A stretch of DNA of 64,000 nucleotides from Symbiodinium natans. Taxonomy: Eukaryota > Sar > Dinophyceae > Suessiales > Symbiodiniaceae. Location: contig CAJNDS010002261.1 in NCBI GenBank assembly GCA_905221605.1, forward strand, positions 372,001-436,000, written 5' to 3'. The notes beneath the pieces were generated by a model that saw only the letters and a list, made by a program, of their open reading frames with translations, was not told where the DNA came from and did not search any database. Made by a program: the position numbers and the translations under genes. The stretch's first letter is position 1, and each line of letters opens with the position of its first letter. Shown piece by piece: positions 12,301 through 21,504 of this stretch.

Positions 12301-15300
12301 ATCGTTAGAACCTAGACATCGCAGCAACTCCTACAAGGGCCGGGCCCACAAAGAAAGCCCCAACATCAGGGGTGGTCTACCTGCAAGCATACAGGGGCGC
12401 ATGAATCCTTAGCAAGACTTGGACCTGAACCCTTAACCCCTAAACCCCTTCATTTGGGTTCCCTTGGGGGCATCCTCCTCGTAATGAAGACTGTGACAGT
12501 CCAGAATCGTCAAGGCGGATGATGCCGAAGCAGAAGGCCAGCAGGGGTTGAGGCTTCAAGCTTTACGATTTCAGTGTTGTAGGGCTTTGAGATGTGAGGG
12601 ATAGGGGTTGATCATACAATCCTTGTCTGAATTACTCTTATCCAGGAAATCGTAAGGACGCACACGATGTTGTCGGTGATAGTCCTATAGGGCCTCTCCT
12701 CGAAACCTGGCTGAGCCCCGGGGCCTGTATGATAATCATAATGCCCATATCTGGGGGTTTGGGGACGGCAGTTTGGATAACCTCGATCACTTTTGTTTGC
12801 CAGAGGAGCAGCTTCACCCTACACCTCCGAGCCCAACTCCAAGTCCCCTAAACCCTATAAGTCCGAGGGTCTTTCGGGTTTTGGGCTTCATGACCTCAAC
12901 CCTGCAAGCTCCGAGAACCCAAGCCTCCCTTGCAGAACTCTGGCGCGCGCTGGACGCCAGCGAGGACGGGCGCGTCACTCACAGCGAGTGGGTGAGCACG
13001 GCGCCCAGCTGTGGCGCCGAACCCGGAACCAGACCCCAAATTCTCCCAGGGGCTTTTTACACAACCCAATGGGCTCGCCTGCTTCGAGTGAAGGCGCCAC
13101 ATTGGCTCCCGGCGCGCTCAAGTCGGCCAAGGTTGCCCAGGACTTCCCCCCTCAAAGCCCCAATATGCCCTTGGGCTGAAAACCCCCAAGGCCTACGAGG
13201 GTTGGCGTTGTGGGGTTTAGGATTGTTGGTTTGTGTTTTTATGTTCGAGGTTCAGGGCTTGTGGCTTTGGAACTTGGGTGTTCGGAGCTGCGGGGTGAAG
13301 GGATTTCGGGTTTTGGGGTGTATGTGAAGAGGAGCTCTTTAAGGGATCCGATTGAGCGCCGGGCACAAAAGAACTCAACAGCCCGAACGCTTGATTTTCT
13401 GCGTTCCCACGTTCCTTTCCCCAAGCCCTAAACCCTGAACCCTAAACCTCTTTTCGTTAGTCCTCTATTAAACCCCAAGCCGCCATCAGAGTCGAAGGAG
13501 CTCTTTGCCTGGCTGGACACGGATGGCAGCGGTTCAGCCGCCGGGTGGCACTTCTTTGCGGGGGATTTGGGGTTTAGAATTTACGGCTCAGGGGCTTTGG
13601 GGGCATTCTAAGGGGTTTGAGTGTTTTTTCAGGTTTTCCGGTTTAATTGTAGCGTCCTTACGGGAGGGTCCAAAGATCCTCGGGTTTCCAGGATTTAAAT
13701 CAAATCCTGCGCCAGAATCCTTCAGCTAACCTTGTTAAAGGTCCACTTGCAACCCCAACGCAAAAAGTAGACCAAAAACCGTCAAGAACGTGTTCCTTCT
13801 TTAAGGAATCCCACGCAACAAAGCGGCCCTGCAGCCCTGCTTTAGTTGAAACCTCAGGTGAGCCTGCAGGAGCTGAGGCGGCTGGTGTCGGAGGAAGATG
13901 CCTTGGAGGCGAGGTGAAGGGCACAGGATCCCCACCACAACCGCAACTCCATGGCTCCCTAGACCGTTTTTGGAGGTGGCTCCGGATTTGCGCTTTATTT
14001 TTTTCGCACCAGACCAGGACGCTGTCACCCCTCAACCCCTCCCCCGCTCCTGCCCAAACCCTGAACCGTACAAGCCCAGCCCCGCAACCCAAAACCCTCG
14101 TAAACAAGCTCGCAATCTTCACTCAAATTCAAAAAAAACACGGCGCCGAGCCTCCTTGAACCCTAAACCCTGATTGTGAACCTGGCGATTTTGCACATGG
14201 CGTTTCTGGGTGCAACCTACGAAAAGGTGGAAGGCGGAAAATTAGGTAGTTGGAGCGCACGCATTCGCCGGGGGTGACTTTCTGCGCTCAAAATCAGCAC
14301 TGCCACCAGGCTTTCGCGTTCTGTGTGTGATCGAAAAGTGACGCGCGCGCAGCGATGTTTACGATAGACTACAGTAAGTCCGATTTTCGAAGTCCTTGCT
14401 TCTTTGCTTTTTGAACGCATTTGCTGATTGTTTTCTGCCTCAGGTCATTGGACGTACAGGTCAGTTCAAATCCATGGCTTTCGTGTCTTCGCAACAACAA
14501 AGAGCAGGGACTGTGACGAGTTCGATGTCGCGCTGTGTTCTTTTTCCCTGGGCTTTCCTAGACCCTAAAACCCTAAGCCCTGAACCCTAAACTCCCAAGC
14601 CCCAAGCTTTACAAACCCGTAGATGCCCAAGTACATACCCCAGTTCAAAGCAAGTTTCACGCCCTTGTTAAAGCCAGGTCCTGGATTCTGCCGACACCTC
14701 CCGGGACGGCCTGCTTAGCTTCGAGGTGAGGGACGTGGGGGCTAGGGGTGAGGGGTTGCTTCCGTTAAAAGAGGTGCTCAGAGCTACCCACCATCTCCAA
14801 GGAGGGCTTCCTGCGCTCTAAGCCCTCTGACCATGAATCTAGAATCTAGATATACATGCTGCAGCCCCTGTTCTTTCGCCTGAAAGGAATGAGCTCTGAG
14901 AGCCCGCCAGTTTTCAGGCTCCATGCATGCCTTCTACATGTCGATAACCCCCTGAACCCGAATCTCCTGAACCCTCAACCAAGCCCCAAACCCCAAGCCC
15001 AAAACCCTGTGAAGCCCTGAGCCCTTTGGGGTCAGCTTTGAGCCGTTCCGGAGGAGTTCACCTACCTCATCCGTTCCATCGCCCGCGCCCGATCTCTCCT
15101 TCTGCTTCAAGAGTTGTAGGGGTCAGGGTTTCAGGTTTTTCAGGTCTGCGGCTACGTACTGGTAAGGCAACGTGTTATGCTTGATGGGGTACAGCCAGTT
15201 AAAGCCGCCTCTGAACCCAGAAACCTGAATCCTTAGCCATGGAACCCCCCAAGCAGCAAGCAGCGAAAATCCCAAAGCCCTGAAGCACCCCAAAACCCAA

Positions 15301-15515
15301 CCTTGTGCCCCCAACCCTAACCCCTTCGACCTTATGCCGTGGACTCCTAAGCCCTGTAACCCTCCAAACCCTGCACCCCCTGTACCCTTAACATCTAAAC
15401 CCTCGAACCCTCTAACCCTCTTGTCCGATAACTTGACACCCGTGCCAAGGCCAGCCGCCGCTACGGCGAGGGGCTGGCGTCCAGTAGCGACAGTGAGGAC
15501 GAGGCAGCGGACTGA
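270..15515 (+). CDS. Calcium-dependent protein kinase (CDPK-like), multi-exon, 5' end outside the window
   Basis: A Ser/Thr kinase joined to calmodulin-like EF-hands, i.e. the CDPK arrangement typical of alveolates and plants: calcium binding to the EF-hands releases the kinase. Seen in order on + : hinge (VTELCEE), catalytic loop HRDLKFAN, DFGLS, activation segment ending CGTAAFQAPE, subdomain IX (YGEKCDVW), subdomain XI (LLCRDPAKRPDAQ), a junction-like helix (YTKLSHFDKAVLAFW), then four EF loops (DTDSSGFLNQEE, DASEDGRVTHSE, DTDGSGSVSLQE, DTSRDGLLSFEE), and an acidic tail ending SEDEAAD-stop. Main exons: 270-356, 1049-1135, 1547-1666, 2053-2109, 3924-3976, 4338-4383, 5070-5115, 5897-5940, 6346-6426, 7346-7393, 9331-9401, 9900-9916, 10413-10460, ~11257-11338, 12505-12536, 12936-12991, 13490-13536, 13858-13913, 14444-14459, 14678-14725, 14802-14814, 15043-15112, 15455-15515. 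The glycine loop and VAIK lysine lie upstream of the window. Some linking exons (6.4-7.3, 7.6-9.3, 11.3-12.5, 13.0-13.5 kb) are not resolved. Confidence 0.85.
1049..1135 (+). CDS. CDPK exon: insert between hinge and helix E (tentative)
   Basis: Open for 29 codons between ACAG and a GTAGCC donor, in phase 0 with both neighbours. The residues (RPRFGPEAEESVRLL...) match no kinase motif, so this would be a family-specific insertion. A second frame here is also open. Confidence 0.4.
1547..1666 (+). CDS. CDPK exon: helix E and catalytic loop HRDLKFAN
   Basis: Forty codons after CCTAG, ending VMLGLAYCHSFGIVHRDLK-FANC. HRD aspartate, lysine and asparagine of the catalytic loop are all present. The best end is before a GC donor (GCCAGG at 1667), because that joins in phase 0 to the next exon and gives the usual spacing from HRD to DFG. 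Confidence 0.8.
2053..2109 (+). CDS. CDPK exon: DFG motif
   Basis: Nineteen codons after CAG: VVTKGHDRAMAKIIDFGLS. It carries the Mg-binding DFG. There is no usable GT downstream; a GC donor (GCCGGG at 2110) joins it in phase 0 to the activation-loop exon. Confidence 0.8.
2395..3923. other. Long CDPK intron with two non-telomeric islands
   Basis: 2395-2860 is G-strand telomere-like sequence. About 2920-3360 and 3480-3840 are islands of ordinary composition, possibly old insertions, with no recognisable coding or terminal repeats. The end is C-strand telomere-like sequence before CCCAG. Confidence 0.4.
3924..3976 (+). CDS. CDPK exon: activation loop, first part
   Basis: Seventeen codons plus two bases after CCCAG (VFRRAEDQGEEWLYEDR-Y), with a GT donor at 3977. 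The split tyrosine codon is completed by the first base of the next exon, so both splice sites are supported. Confidence 0.7.
4338..4383 (+). CDS. CDPK exon: P+1 loop and APE motif
   Basis: Reads SRAQTCGTAAFQAPE, the end of the activation segment. Ending before GCCTGC (GC donor at 4384) gives APE-VLERSYGEKCDVW with the next exon, the normal kinase spacing. A GT donor at 4393 is possible but would insert three residues (ACW). Confidence 0.8.
4628..4718. repeat. Alternating purine-pyrimidine tract (GTGCGC)n
   Basis: About 90 bp of GT/GC alternation with few interruptions, inside a CDPK intron; such tracts can adopt Z-DNA. Reported open frames here are artefacts of the repeat. Confidence 0.85.
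5070..5115 (+). CDS. CDPK exon: subdomain IX (DVW)
   Basis: VLERSYGEKCDVWWA, the F-helix region. The invariant aspartate is present; the usual DVWSxG is DVWW here. It ends at GC (5116) with one base carried over. Confidence 0.7.
5897..5940 (+). CDS. CDPK exon: C-lobe helix F/G region
   Basis: After TTTCAG the frame reads YLFLRSDKTAFKPP, matching the hydrophobic helix followed by the aromatic/PF region of kinases. It joins in phase to 5070-5115 and, through a GC donor at 5941, to 6346-6426. Confidence 0.5.
6346..6426 (+). CDS. CDPK exon: C-lobe, after the PF region
   Basis: Twenty-seven codons after GCGCAG, GC-rich, reading GSDAALARAASFGPGPQIL and ending at a GT donor (6427). Its place fits the 'F.G.(T/S)D..' part of kinases, but several frames are open here. 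Confidence 0.45.
6562..6632 (+). CDS. Possible exon (LIRKLVLRSARFEQLEMHMD)
   Basis: A protein-like, helical frame between telomere-like flanks. It may be a C-lobe exon of the kinase, but I could not set its splice phase. Confidence 0.3.
6898..6938 (+). repeat. Dispersed element copy (TTGGGATGTTCCCCTT family)
   Basis: Starts TTGGGATGTTCCCC and shares a following CAGTCCTTAG block with copies at 28723 and, inverted, 55435-55515. See findings. Confidence 0.6.
7346..7393 (+). CDS. CDPK exon: subdomain XI (RDPAKRPDAQ)
   Basis: AQRLLCRDPAKRPDAQ after CCAG carries the invariant arginine of subdomain XI. The best end is a GC donor (GCCTGC at 7394), because reading on meets TGA. A 13-bp exon at 7612-7624 (NFLR) may follow. 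Confidence 0.75.
9331..9401 (+). CDS. CDPK exon: junction / autoinhibitory helix
   Basis: Reads SLRRSLSAYTKLSHFDKAVL then AFW, resembling the CDPK junction (…NKLKKAAL…). GT donor at 9402; one carried-over base is completed at 9900-9916 (IQFVHE). Confidence 0.65.
10315..10400. repeat. Head-to-head telomere-like array
   Basis: GGGTTTAGGGTTTAGGGT (10315-10332), one base, then its exact reverse complement continuing as about nine CCCTAAA units. It sits in a CDPK intron and ends just before exon 10413. Confidence 0.9.
10413..10460 (+). CDS. CDPK exon: linker before EF-hand 1
   Basis: GSAQRLLPQDVEDIYV after GCAG, phase 0 from 9900-9916, ending at GCCGCC (GC donor). It fits the segment just before EF1. 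Two other frames are open, so this is provisional. Confidence 0.4.
11257..11338 (+). CDS. CDPK exon: EF-hand 1
   Basis: Contains a full 12-residue loop DTDSSGFLNQEE followed by LRRGLGKLGLGE. Asp at 1 and 3, Gly at 6 and Glu at 12 are all present. Exact borders are uncertain. Confidence 0.75.
12505..12536 (+). CDS. CDPK exon: short linker before EF-hand 2
   Basis: IVKADDAEAE, leaving one base that completes the first codon of 12936-12991. GC donor at 12537. Confidence 0.5.
12936..12991 (+). CDS. CDPK exon: EF-hand 2
   Basis: ELWRALDASEDGRVTHSEW between TTGCAG and a strong GTGAGC donor. Loop DASEDGRVTHSE has D1, S3, D5, G6 and E12. Confidence 0.85.
13490..13536 (+). CDS. CDPK exon: EF-hand 3, first half
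   Basis: SKELFAWLDTDGSGS after ATCAG. The loop is cut after residue 7; a GC donor (GCCGCC at 13537) completes DTDGSGSVSLQE with the next exon exactly. Confidence 0.85.
13858..13913 (+). CDS. CDPK exon: EF-hand 3, second half
   Basis: VSLQELRRLVSEEDALEA after CTCAG, GTGAAG donor at 13914. Two bases carry over to the 16-bp exon 14444-14459 (SLDVQ). Confidence 0.85.
14678..14725 (+). CDS. CDPK exon: EF-hand 4
   Basis: VLDSADTSRDGLLSFE, 16 codons between CCAG and GTGAGG. The twelfth loop residue (E) is the first codon of the next exon at 14802, which supports both sites. Confidence 0.85.
15043..15112 (+). CDS. CDPK exon: C-terminal helix
   Basis: VPEEFTYLIRSIARARSLLL after TTGAG; GT donor at 15113 inside what would otherwise read as a stop (TTG TAG). 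It is phase-compatible with 14802-14814 and 15455-15515. Confidence 0.75.
15455..15515 (+). CDS. CDPK terminal exon with stop codon
   Basis: RRYGEGLASSSDSEDEAAD then TGA at 15513-15515. Acidic, serine-rich tail; telomere-like DNA resumes about 25 bp later. Confidence 0.8.
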
Positions 15516-15695
15516 TCCCCGAATTGGGGATCTGGGCTTGGGGTTTAGGGTTTAGGTTTGGGGTTTAGGGTTTGGGGTGTAGGGTTTAAGGTTTAGGGTT
15601 TTGCGGTTCAGCATCCACCCAGCCATTGCCACATCATCAGGTACAATACATCACATCAAGCCAAGATGCGCCAAGAAACAAATTATTAAGCCAAG

Positions 15696-15755
15696 ATGCT
15701 CCTGTACCGAGAAAGAACCTTCAGCGAAGACGCGCCCACAAGCAATCAACCGCAG
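15696..15755 (+). CDS. Possible first exon of an unknown gene
   Basis: ATG then 19 codons (MLLYRERTFSEDAPTSNQPQ) up to a GTATGC donor. It may be the start of the gene whose better exons begin at 16407, but its phase link to them is not shown. Confidence 0.3.
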
Positions 15756-16406
15756 GTATGCCTACCTGCACGAAACCCTGTAAACAAGACCTTCTTAAAA
15801 GGGCTTCCCTTATTGGCTTCGCTTGAAGGCTGCCGGCCTCCTTTAAGGGCCTCCTCTAAGGTTGGCTTCAGGGGCTTCCTTGTAGCGGCTTGCTTTTGGG
15901 GGGCCTGGTGTGTAGACTTTAAACGGGTATCCGGCTATGACCACACCCGCATCAGGCCTCATATTTCATATATGAAAGAGAGAGTGTAGGGGGGGTTTAG
16001 AGATTAGGACTTAGGCCCGAAACGCTTGCAAATCAGGGGCCCAAGGGCCCCATTAGGTGGTAGCTGAACTCCGCAGTGCGGAGCTAAGCCGTGAAGCCCC
16101 GGCCCCGCACCCCAAGCCCTGCGCCCTGCGCCCTGAGCCCTCAGCCCTGAGCCCCCAAGCACAAGCCCTGACGAGGAATCACCTTCGGCAACGGCGCCGA
16201 CGAGTGCAGAGTCGCAAAATGCTTGCCGCGCAGTTCCCAAACTTCTGGCCACCCTTTTGATTCCAACACCTTACACCCTGGGTGTACTTGTAGGTTCACG
16301 GGCGAAAAGGAGAGCAAGCATTCTGCAACCCTATTTAGGACATAACGCCCTCCCCCCCCCACCCTCCCCGCCAGATTCTTCAGATGCCAAGATATTTGTT
16401 TTGCAG

Positions 16407-17556
16407 CTTCAGCGTTAGCGATTTATTTCCCGGGGTTTTTTCGACGTCTGATGGACTTGGCCAGCTGTTCAGACGAAGCTGCCCAAGCAGGGTTTCGGGT
16501 TTTGGGGCTTCTTGGATTGTGAGGGTTTGCAACCTCAACCAGCAACCACTTCGAACCCTAAACCTTCAGGGTCTGGGTTCCGGAGGCGGCCAAAGAGCTG
16601 CCCACGCCACGGGCCACGCCGCTGGGCAGGCAGGGTTCAGGGTTCAGGGTTGAGGGTGTAGAGTTTAGGGTTTGTTGGTTAGGCCGGATAGCTTGCTGGT
16701 TTGGTATTTGGGGTTTTCAGGGTTTGGGGCTCTGGAGGGCTGGGGTTTCGCATCTGGAGTTCCATGATTCCAGGCTCTTGTGGTCTTAGTCTCGGGGTTT
16801 AGTGCTGTTGGTCCACGCTGATTGCAGGGCCCCTCGATTGAGGTGTACGTCTTATAGCTCTGGAATCTTGTTAGGGATAGGGCTTGACTAGGGCTTCTTT
16901 CTTTGTTAAAGCTCGAGTGGAGGACGATGAATTGGCGGCTGGACAACTTGCCCCCCGCCATGCGAAAAACAATGTGACACGCCCGGGACCTCAGCGAGTG
17001 TGTCGGATTGTCGGTTCGGGTCGAGGGGTATAGGTTTAGGCTCCAGAGCTTGAGTGTTCGGGGTGGCGGGGGGGGGGCGTCAAGGAGAAGAGTACCTCGG
17101 GAATCTTGAGGAACTTTAGTCAGTAGTATGGATCAAAGGGTTACCTCCCTCCGACCTTACGATTGGGCCCCTTCAACGCCTCGTAAGTCGGGGAGAATGC
17201 AGCACAGGCGAGTGCGCCGAGTCGTTTCACCCTCCGTGAGCCGTTGCGTTAACCCTAAGCCCGGAATTCCTGGAGAGCAAGATGCGTCCAGGCAGGTGTC
17301 CAAAGGGCCACCGCATCTGAAAGCGAGCTCCAATCTCAGCCCAAGAGTACCAAAACCCTAAAGCCTAAGCCCCCCTAAGAACGGCCCAGCTCCTGCAAAA
17401 ACCCCAAACCCCAAGGCTTAGGGTCTAATGCTTAGGAAGCATGAGCTACCCAAGCCCCCCCAACCCTAAACCTGAAAAGGCCCGAAATGCTTGGAGCACG
17501 CCGGATGCTAAGGGGAAGTCCTCACAGCGGTGCGCCTTAAAAAAGTTGAAGTGGGC
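16407..17556 (+). CDS. Unrecognised multi-exon gene
   Basis: Exons 16407-16491 (ALAIYFPGFFRRLMDLASC), 16570-16634 (VPEAAKELPTPRATPLGRQ), 16912-16997 (VEDDELAAGQLAPRHAKNN), 17085-17122 (EKSTSGILRNFS), 17260-17295 (PEFLESKMRPG) and possibly 17480-17556 (ARNAWSTPDAKGKSS). The first five join in phase through GT-AG introns, two of which are only 78 and 277 bp. I recognise no domain: a short hydrophobic stretch is followed by a hydrophilic region. Exon 17480-17556 is open in two frames, one of them reaching a stop. Upstream, 16171-16281 has another open stretch that may belong. Confidence 0.5.
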
Positions 17557-17994
17557 GTTGCAAGGCCTAAACTCTCAGACCCTCAACCCGACATAGGATT
17601 TTGAAGGTGGCTAGTGGGTTTACCAGCAAAGCTGAAGGAGCCAGTTGACAATGTTGGAGCTTGATCCAGGAAAGTCTGCAGGGCAAAAGAGTTCAGGGCT
17701 TTACAGGGCTCAGGGATTGAGAGCCTATGTGGTTCAGGCCGTCGCTCTTCCGCAACATGGTTGAGGCATAGAACTCTGTGCCCGGCGCATGTGCTCCATC
17801 TTCCAACCAGCTGCAGAGAGTAGCACTCGAATTGTGAGGCGCAACTCCAGCAACTTTGAGTCCCCAGCCACCCACTTAAGGGCCAAACCCTCCGTTCACA
17901 ATTCGCAATGCCCAGCAATCTCAGCAAGCTCAGTACCGGAAATGTGGTGATCCCCGATAACTGATCATCTTCAATGCTCCGCATTCACCCACCC

Positions 17995-20900
17995 ATGGCA
18001 CGTGGCAGCCGCGCTTTCCGCTGGGGCCGCGTGCTGCAGGTGGGCAGAGTTTCTGGATAATGTTGAAGACTGGGAGTTTGTTTGCTGTCGCCACAGTCGT
18101 TTTGTGGGGCATCTGTCTGTGAAGGTGGATTCTTGCTGCTTGAAGGTAGGACAGCTTTCCTACAATTGCGGGTTGCGTGAGAGCAGGAGTGGGAGCGAGG
18201 GAGCGCTTGTTTAGTCGTTAGATTTAGACCTAGGGAGTGAGAGAGCGAGGGAGCGAGGGAGCGAGGGAGAGAGGGAGAGAGGGAGAGAGGGAGAGGGGGA
18301 GGTCATTGGAGTTCTTGGCTGAAGTCGAGAGCAGCTGGTCAAAACGGCCCTAAACCCTACGAAGCCGCAAGTTTCAGGTGGTGCTGTGGCCTGCCATGGC
18401 TGCCAGCCTCGCGTTCAGCTGCGTCAGCGGCTTGGGGTGATGGGGAGGTAGAAAAAAACAGAAAACTTGGGCTTTGGGCTGTCGAAGACTCTGAAGCTCT
18501 CAATTCACGGATGCGTCAAAAAGGATTAAGACTTGGGGTGCAAGGTTTTGTTCTGGTGGGGTTAAGCCCTCAACCCGAGGATCTTCTCCAGCTGAAAGCT
18601 GGTTGAACACCAGAACCCCCATTCTGCTTCCGCCAGAACCACTCTCAATCGTAGACGGTGAGTCTAGGCAACCTGTTGATCTGTTTGGACTGCTTTTCGC
18701 AGCCGAAGCCGTAGGCCTTAAAACCTGAACTTGGCTCAGGTTCATAGCACATTTGGGTTAGACTCGCAGACGAAGTCATTACGACTGCCCGCGAACTTCC
18801 CAGCACTAGCCTATAGCTAGACACAACGTAGCCCAAGCTAAGCCACCTCGCCCTCGAAGATGCGGGGCGCAGCTGGACATTGAACTGCAAAACCTCAGAC
18901 CTTGGACCCCCTAAACGTGCTTGATATCCTCTAAGCCTGTCGGAACCCAGGTCCCCCGCCGTGCTGGCGCGGGAACTGTGCCGCTCGCCCGGACCTGTAA
19001 GCGACCGTAGGGGACCCATTTTTAAGCAATCCGTGAAGGTTCGCTTGGCCGTCTCAATGTGGAGTTTCCTTCCCGAAAACGAGCTTTGCAACAAGGACCC
19101 AAAGCGACGGAAGCTACTTTTGTGACCCTCAAGCCGCGACAGTTCTGCACACCGAAAGGCTACCCATCCCTGCAACGCTTTCGCGGCACGACGCGGACCA
19201 CGGAATGGCTTTGGCACTTGAAGCGACGCAAGCACCATGTCCAAACCTGTGAACCTGACTATTCTTGGAGGCTCATGGGTACTTATAGAAGTAATTGGGA
19301 CTCGAGTAAAACACGGACACCTCCAGTTATCTTCATCGTAATCATGGCAATAATCATACACACTGACAATAATCATACTGATAATGCCAATGAAGCAGGG
19401 TCGTACTGGCAGAACCCTGCGTAGGGCTAGCTACTTAGAGCCCCAGCAACAAACGGAAAACACCCAAAACCCAAAACCCAACGCAAACTCTAGGCTCCGT
19501 TCCAAAAACCCTGTAAACCCCAAGCACTAGCCCGAAACGCCCCAGACCAAAAGGGCCCACATTTTTTGTGGTCTGTTGCTGCGCAGGCAGTTTGTGGGGC
19601 AGCCCTAAACCCTAAGCCCTAAGCCCTAGGACGACAAGCCGGAGCTGGCGACAGGTCCATGAGGACGCCCATTGAGGCTTTTTGGGATGTTTAGGGGTGA
19701 AGGGTTTAGGTTTTGATGAAGGCTTGAGGAAGCTTTTGCCGGGTGGGTTGGGGGTTCAGTCTTTGCTCAAACCTAAACTCTGAACCATTGACCTTGCAAC
19801 CCTCCCCCACCCCCACAAGAGAAAGAAATCACAAACAACCCTAAACCCTACACCCTAAACCCTAAACCCTAAACCCTAAACCCTGAACCCTGAACCCTGA
19901 ACCCTGAACCCTGAACCCTGAACCCTGAACCCTGAACCCTGAACCCTGAACCCGAAGCCCTAAACCCCCAGCCGCTGGGAGCGGAGGAGGCCAAGGGCTT
20001 GGAGCAGCGCCTCAAGGCCGCGATGCTGGAGAGCAGCCAGAGGGCAGCAGACCCAGAGAGGCTTCTTCAAGGGGGGGGTTTCGGGGGGTTTCGGGGGGTT
20101 TAGGGGTTCAGGGGCTTAAGGGGGGTTTAGGGGCTTAGGGGTTTACGGGTTCAGGGGTTTAGGGGTTTAGGGGTTTAGAGGCTTAGGGGTTTAGGGGTTT
20201 AAGGTTTAGGGGTTAGGCCTCAATTCGGGTTTGGGGGTTTTGGGTTAGTGTTTAGGCTTATCCGAAAACGTTAAGAACTTGGAGCGGATTTGCTCCGTGG
20301 TTGTGACAAGCCTCGTGCTCAACGAGCCGCCCCTGAGCGGCTCCAGGGGGGTGGCAACCGGTCAATCCTGCTCCAGAGAAACCCCCCAGACCCCGAACCT
20401 ATGAGCCCTAAACCCTTCAGCCGGGTTTTCCAGGGGTTCCCTGCGTTTTGACGTTGGGGGAAAGGAGAGGGTTTCCTCCCTAGGCCCGGACCGTACTTCC
20501 GCCCATAAATCACAGGTACGGGAACTGGACGCCATGTTCTTAGATGAGCCCACGAAGTCCGGGCCCTAAACCCTAAAAGCCCTAGGGTTGGGTTTAGGGT
20601 TGTGTATTTCGGGTTCGTGTTGCTGGGGGCTTGCAGGCTTTCAGCTGTCCGTTTATTACCAGGAAGGACTTTCGAGGGTGCTGTGGATGGTTGAGGTCCA
20701 TTTTTCTAAGAGTTTCCTGGGTTTAGGGTTTAGGGCGGTTTCTTGGGGTGGCGCAGGTTGAGCTTTATTGGGTTTAGGATATTCGTAGGGTTCGGGGCTT
20801 TGAGGGTCGAAGTTTTCTTGACTGAAGGTTATGTTTCTGACCCCCAAACCTAAAACTCTAGACCTTAAACCCTAAATCAGAACCTTTTTACAAGGAACGG

Positions 20901-21250
20901 TGTTTGTCAAATGTGCCATGATGGCTGGTCCGAGCCTTATGGGCTCTCAACCCCAAGCCCTAAGACTAAGCACGGAACTCTTCCCCGCTAAGCTGGGGGT
21001 TCTGGGACACCGAAACACAGAACCGCAAATCCCGAAACCTCACAAACCCCAAGCCCTAAACCCCCCGTCGAATCGCTAAGCCTGCAGCCCTACAAGCCCT
21101 TAAAGCGTGGTGACCCTAAACCCAAGACCACATAAGCCCCATAAGGCCCAGAAGCCCTGGAAGCCCTTGAGCCCTAAACCGCCGTGGGGGTTTAGGCCCA
21201 AGAAGCGGCAGAAGACGCCGGCGGAGCTTCAGGCCCCAGAGTACGAGTGA
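17995..21250 (+). CDS. Unrecognised gene with hydrophobic N-terminus and basic C-terminus
   Basis: A likely start ATG at 17995 (MARGSRAFRWGRVLQ, GT donor 18040) joins in phase 0 to 18378-18436 (VVLWPAMAASLAFSCVSGL), together resembling a signal anchor. Later exons: 19630-19654 (DDKPELAT), 19972-20077 (EEAKGLEQRLKAAMLESSQ, helical), 20256-20350 (LSENVKNLERICSVVVTSLV), 20516-20562 (VRELDAMFLDEPTKS) and 21196-21250 (PKKRQKTPAELQAPEYE, TGA at 21248). The last four are phase-compatible, the last junction using a GC donor at 20563. Whether 17995-18436 belongs to the same gene as the 3' exons is inferred only from order. No family recognised. Confidence 0.5.
18235..18303. repeat. Purine-rich GAGGGAGC / GAGAGAGG repeat
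   Basis: Short tandem purine repeat inside the intron after 18040. Confidence 0.8.
18500..19430. other. Ordinary-composition intronic island
   Basis: About 0.9 kb with almost no telomere-like words. A long minus-strand open frame (18645-19376) has no recognisable domain and lies opposite the + gene, so I do not call it. It may be an old insertion. Confidence 0.35.
19838..19955. repeat. Telomere-like array CCCTAAA changing to CCCTGAA
   Basis: Near-perfect heptads; the first units are CCCTAAA and the later run is homogeneous CCCTGAA, ending 16 bp before exon 19972. Confidence 0.9.
20078..20220. repeat. G-strand array at an intron start (TTTAGGGG)
   Basis: The donor of exon 19972-20077 runs straight into TTTCGGGG and TTTAGGGG units, showing the G-strand 5' half of an intron. 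Confidence 0.8.
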
Positions 21251-21504
21251 TGAAGTCTATTTCGGGTTTACAAGTTTAGCGTTTCGGGGTTAGGACTTAG
21301 GGCGGAGGGTCGAAGGGGGTTTCGGCTTCCAAGGTTATTCCTTCATGTTCCTTACTAGCTACCCCCCCCCCCCCATCCTTGCCCCCTGTTCGGCTATGTT
21401 CAATCCTAAATATGGGACCTGGTTGTTGACGGCTGTGGGGGCTTTAAGGGTTTTGGGGATTTCAGGTGAGCCCTACAAGGCCGTGCCCCCCCCCCCCCCG
21501 CAGG

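Noticed and set aside
18645-19376. 243-codon minus-strand open frame
   Set aside because: No recognisable domain, no splice support, and it lies opposite an intron of a + strand gene.
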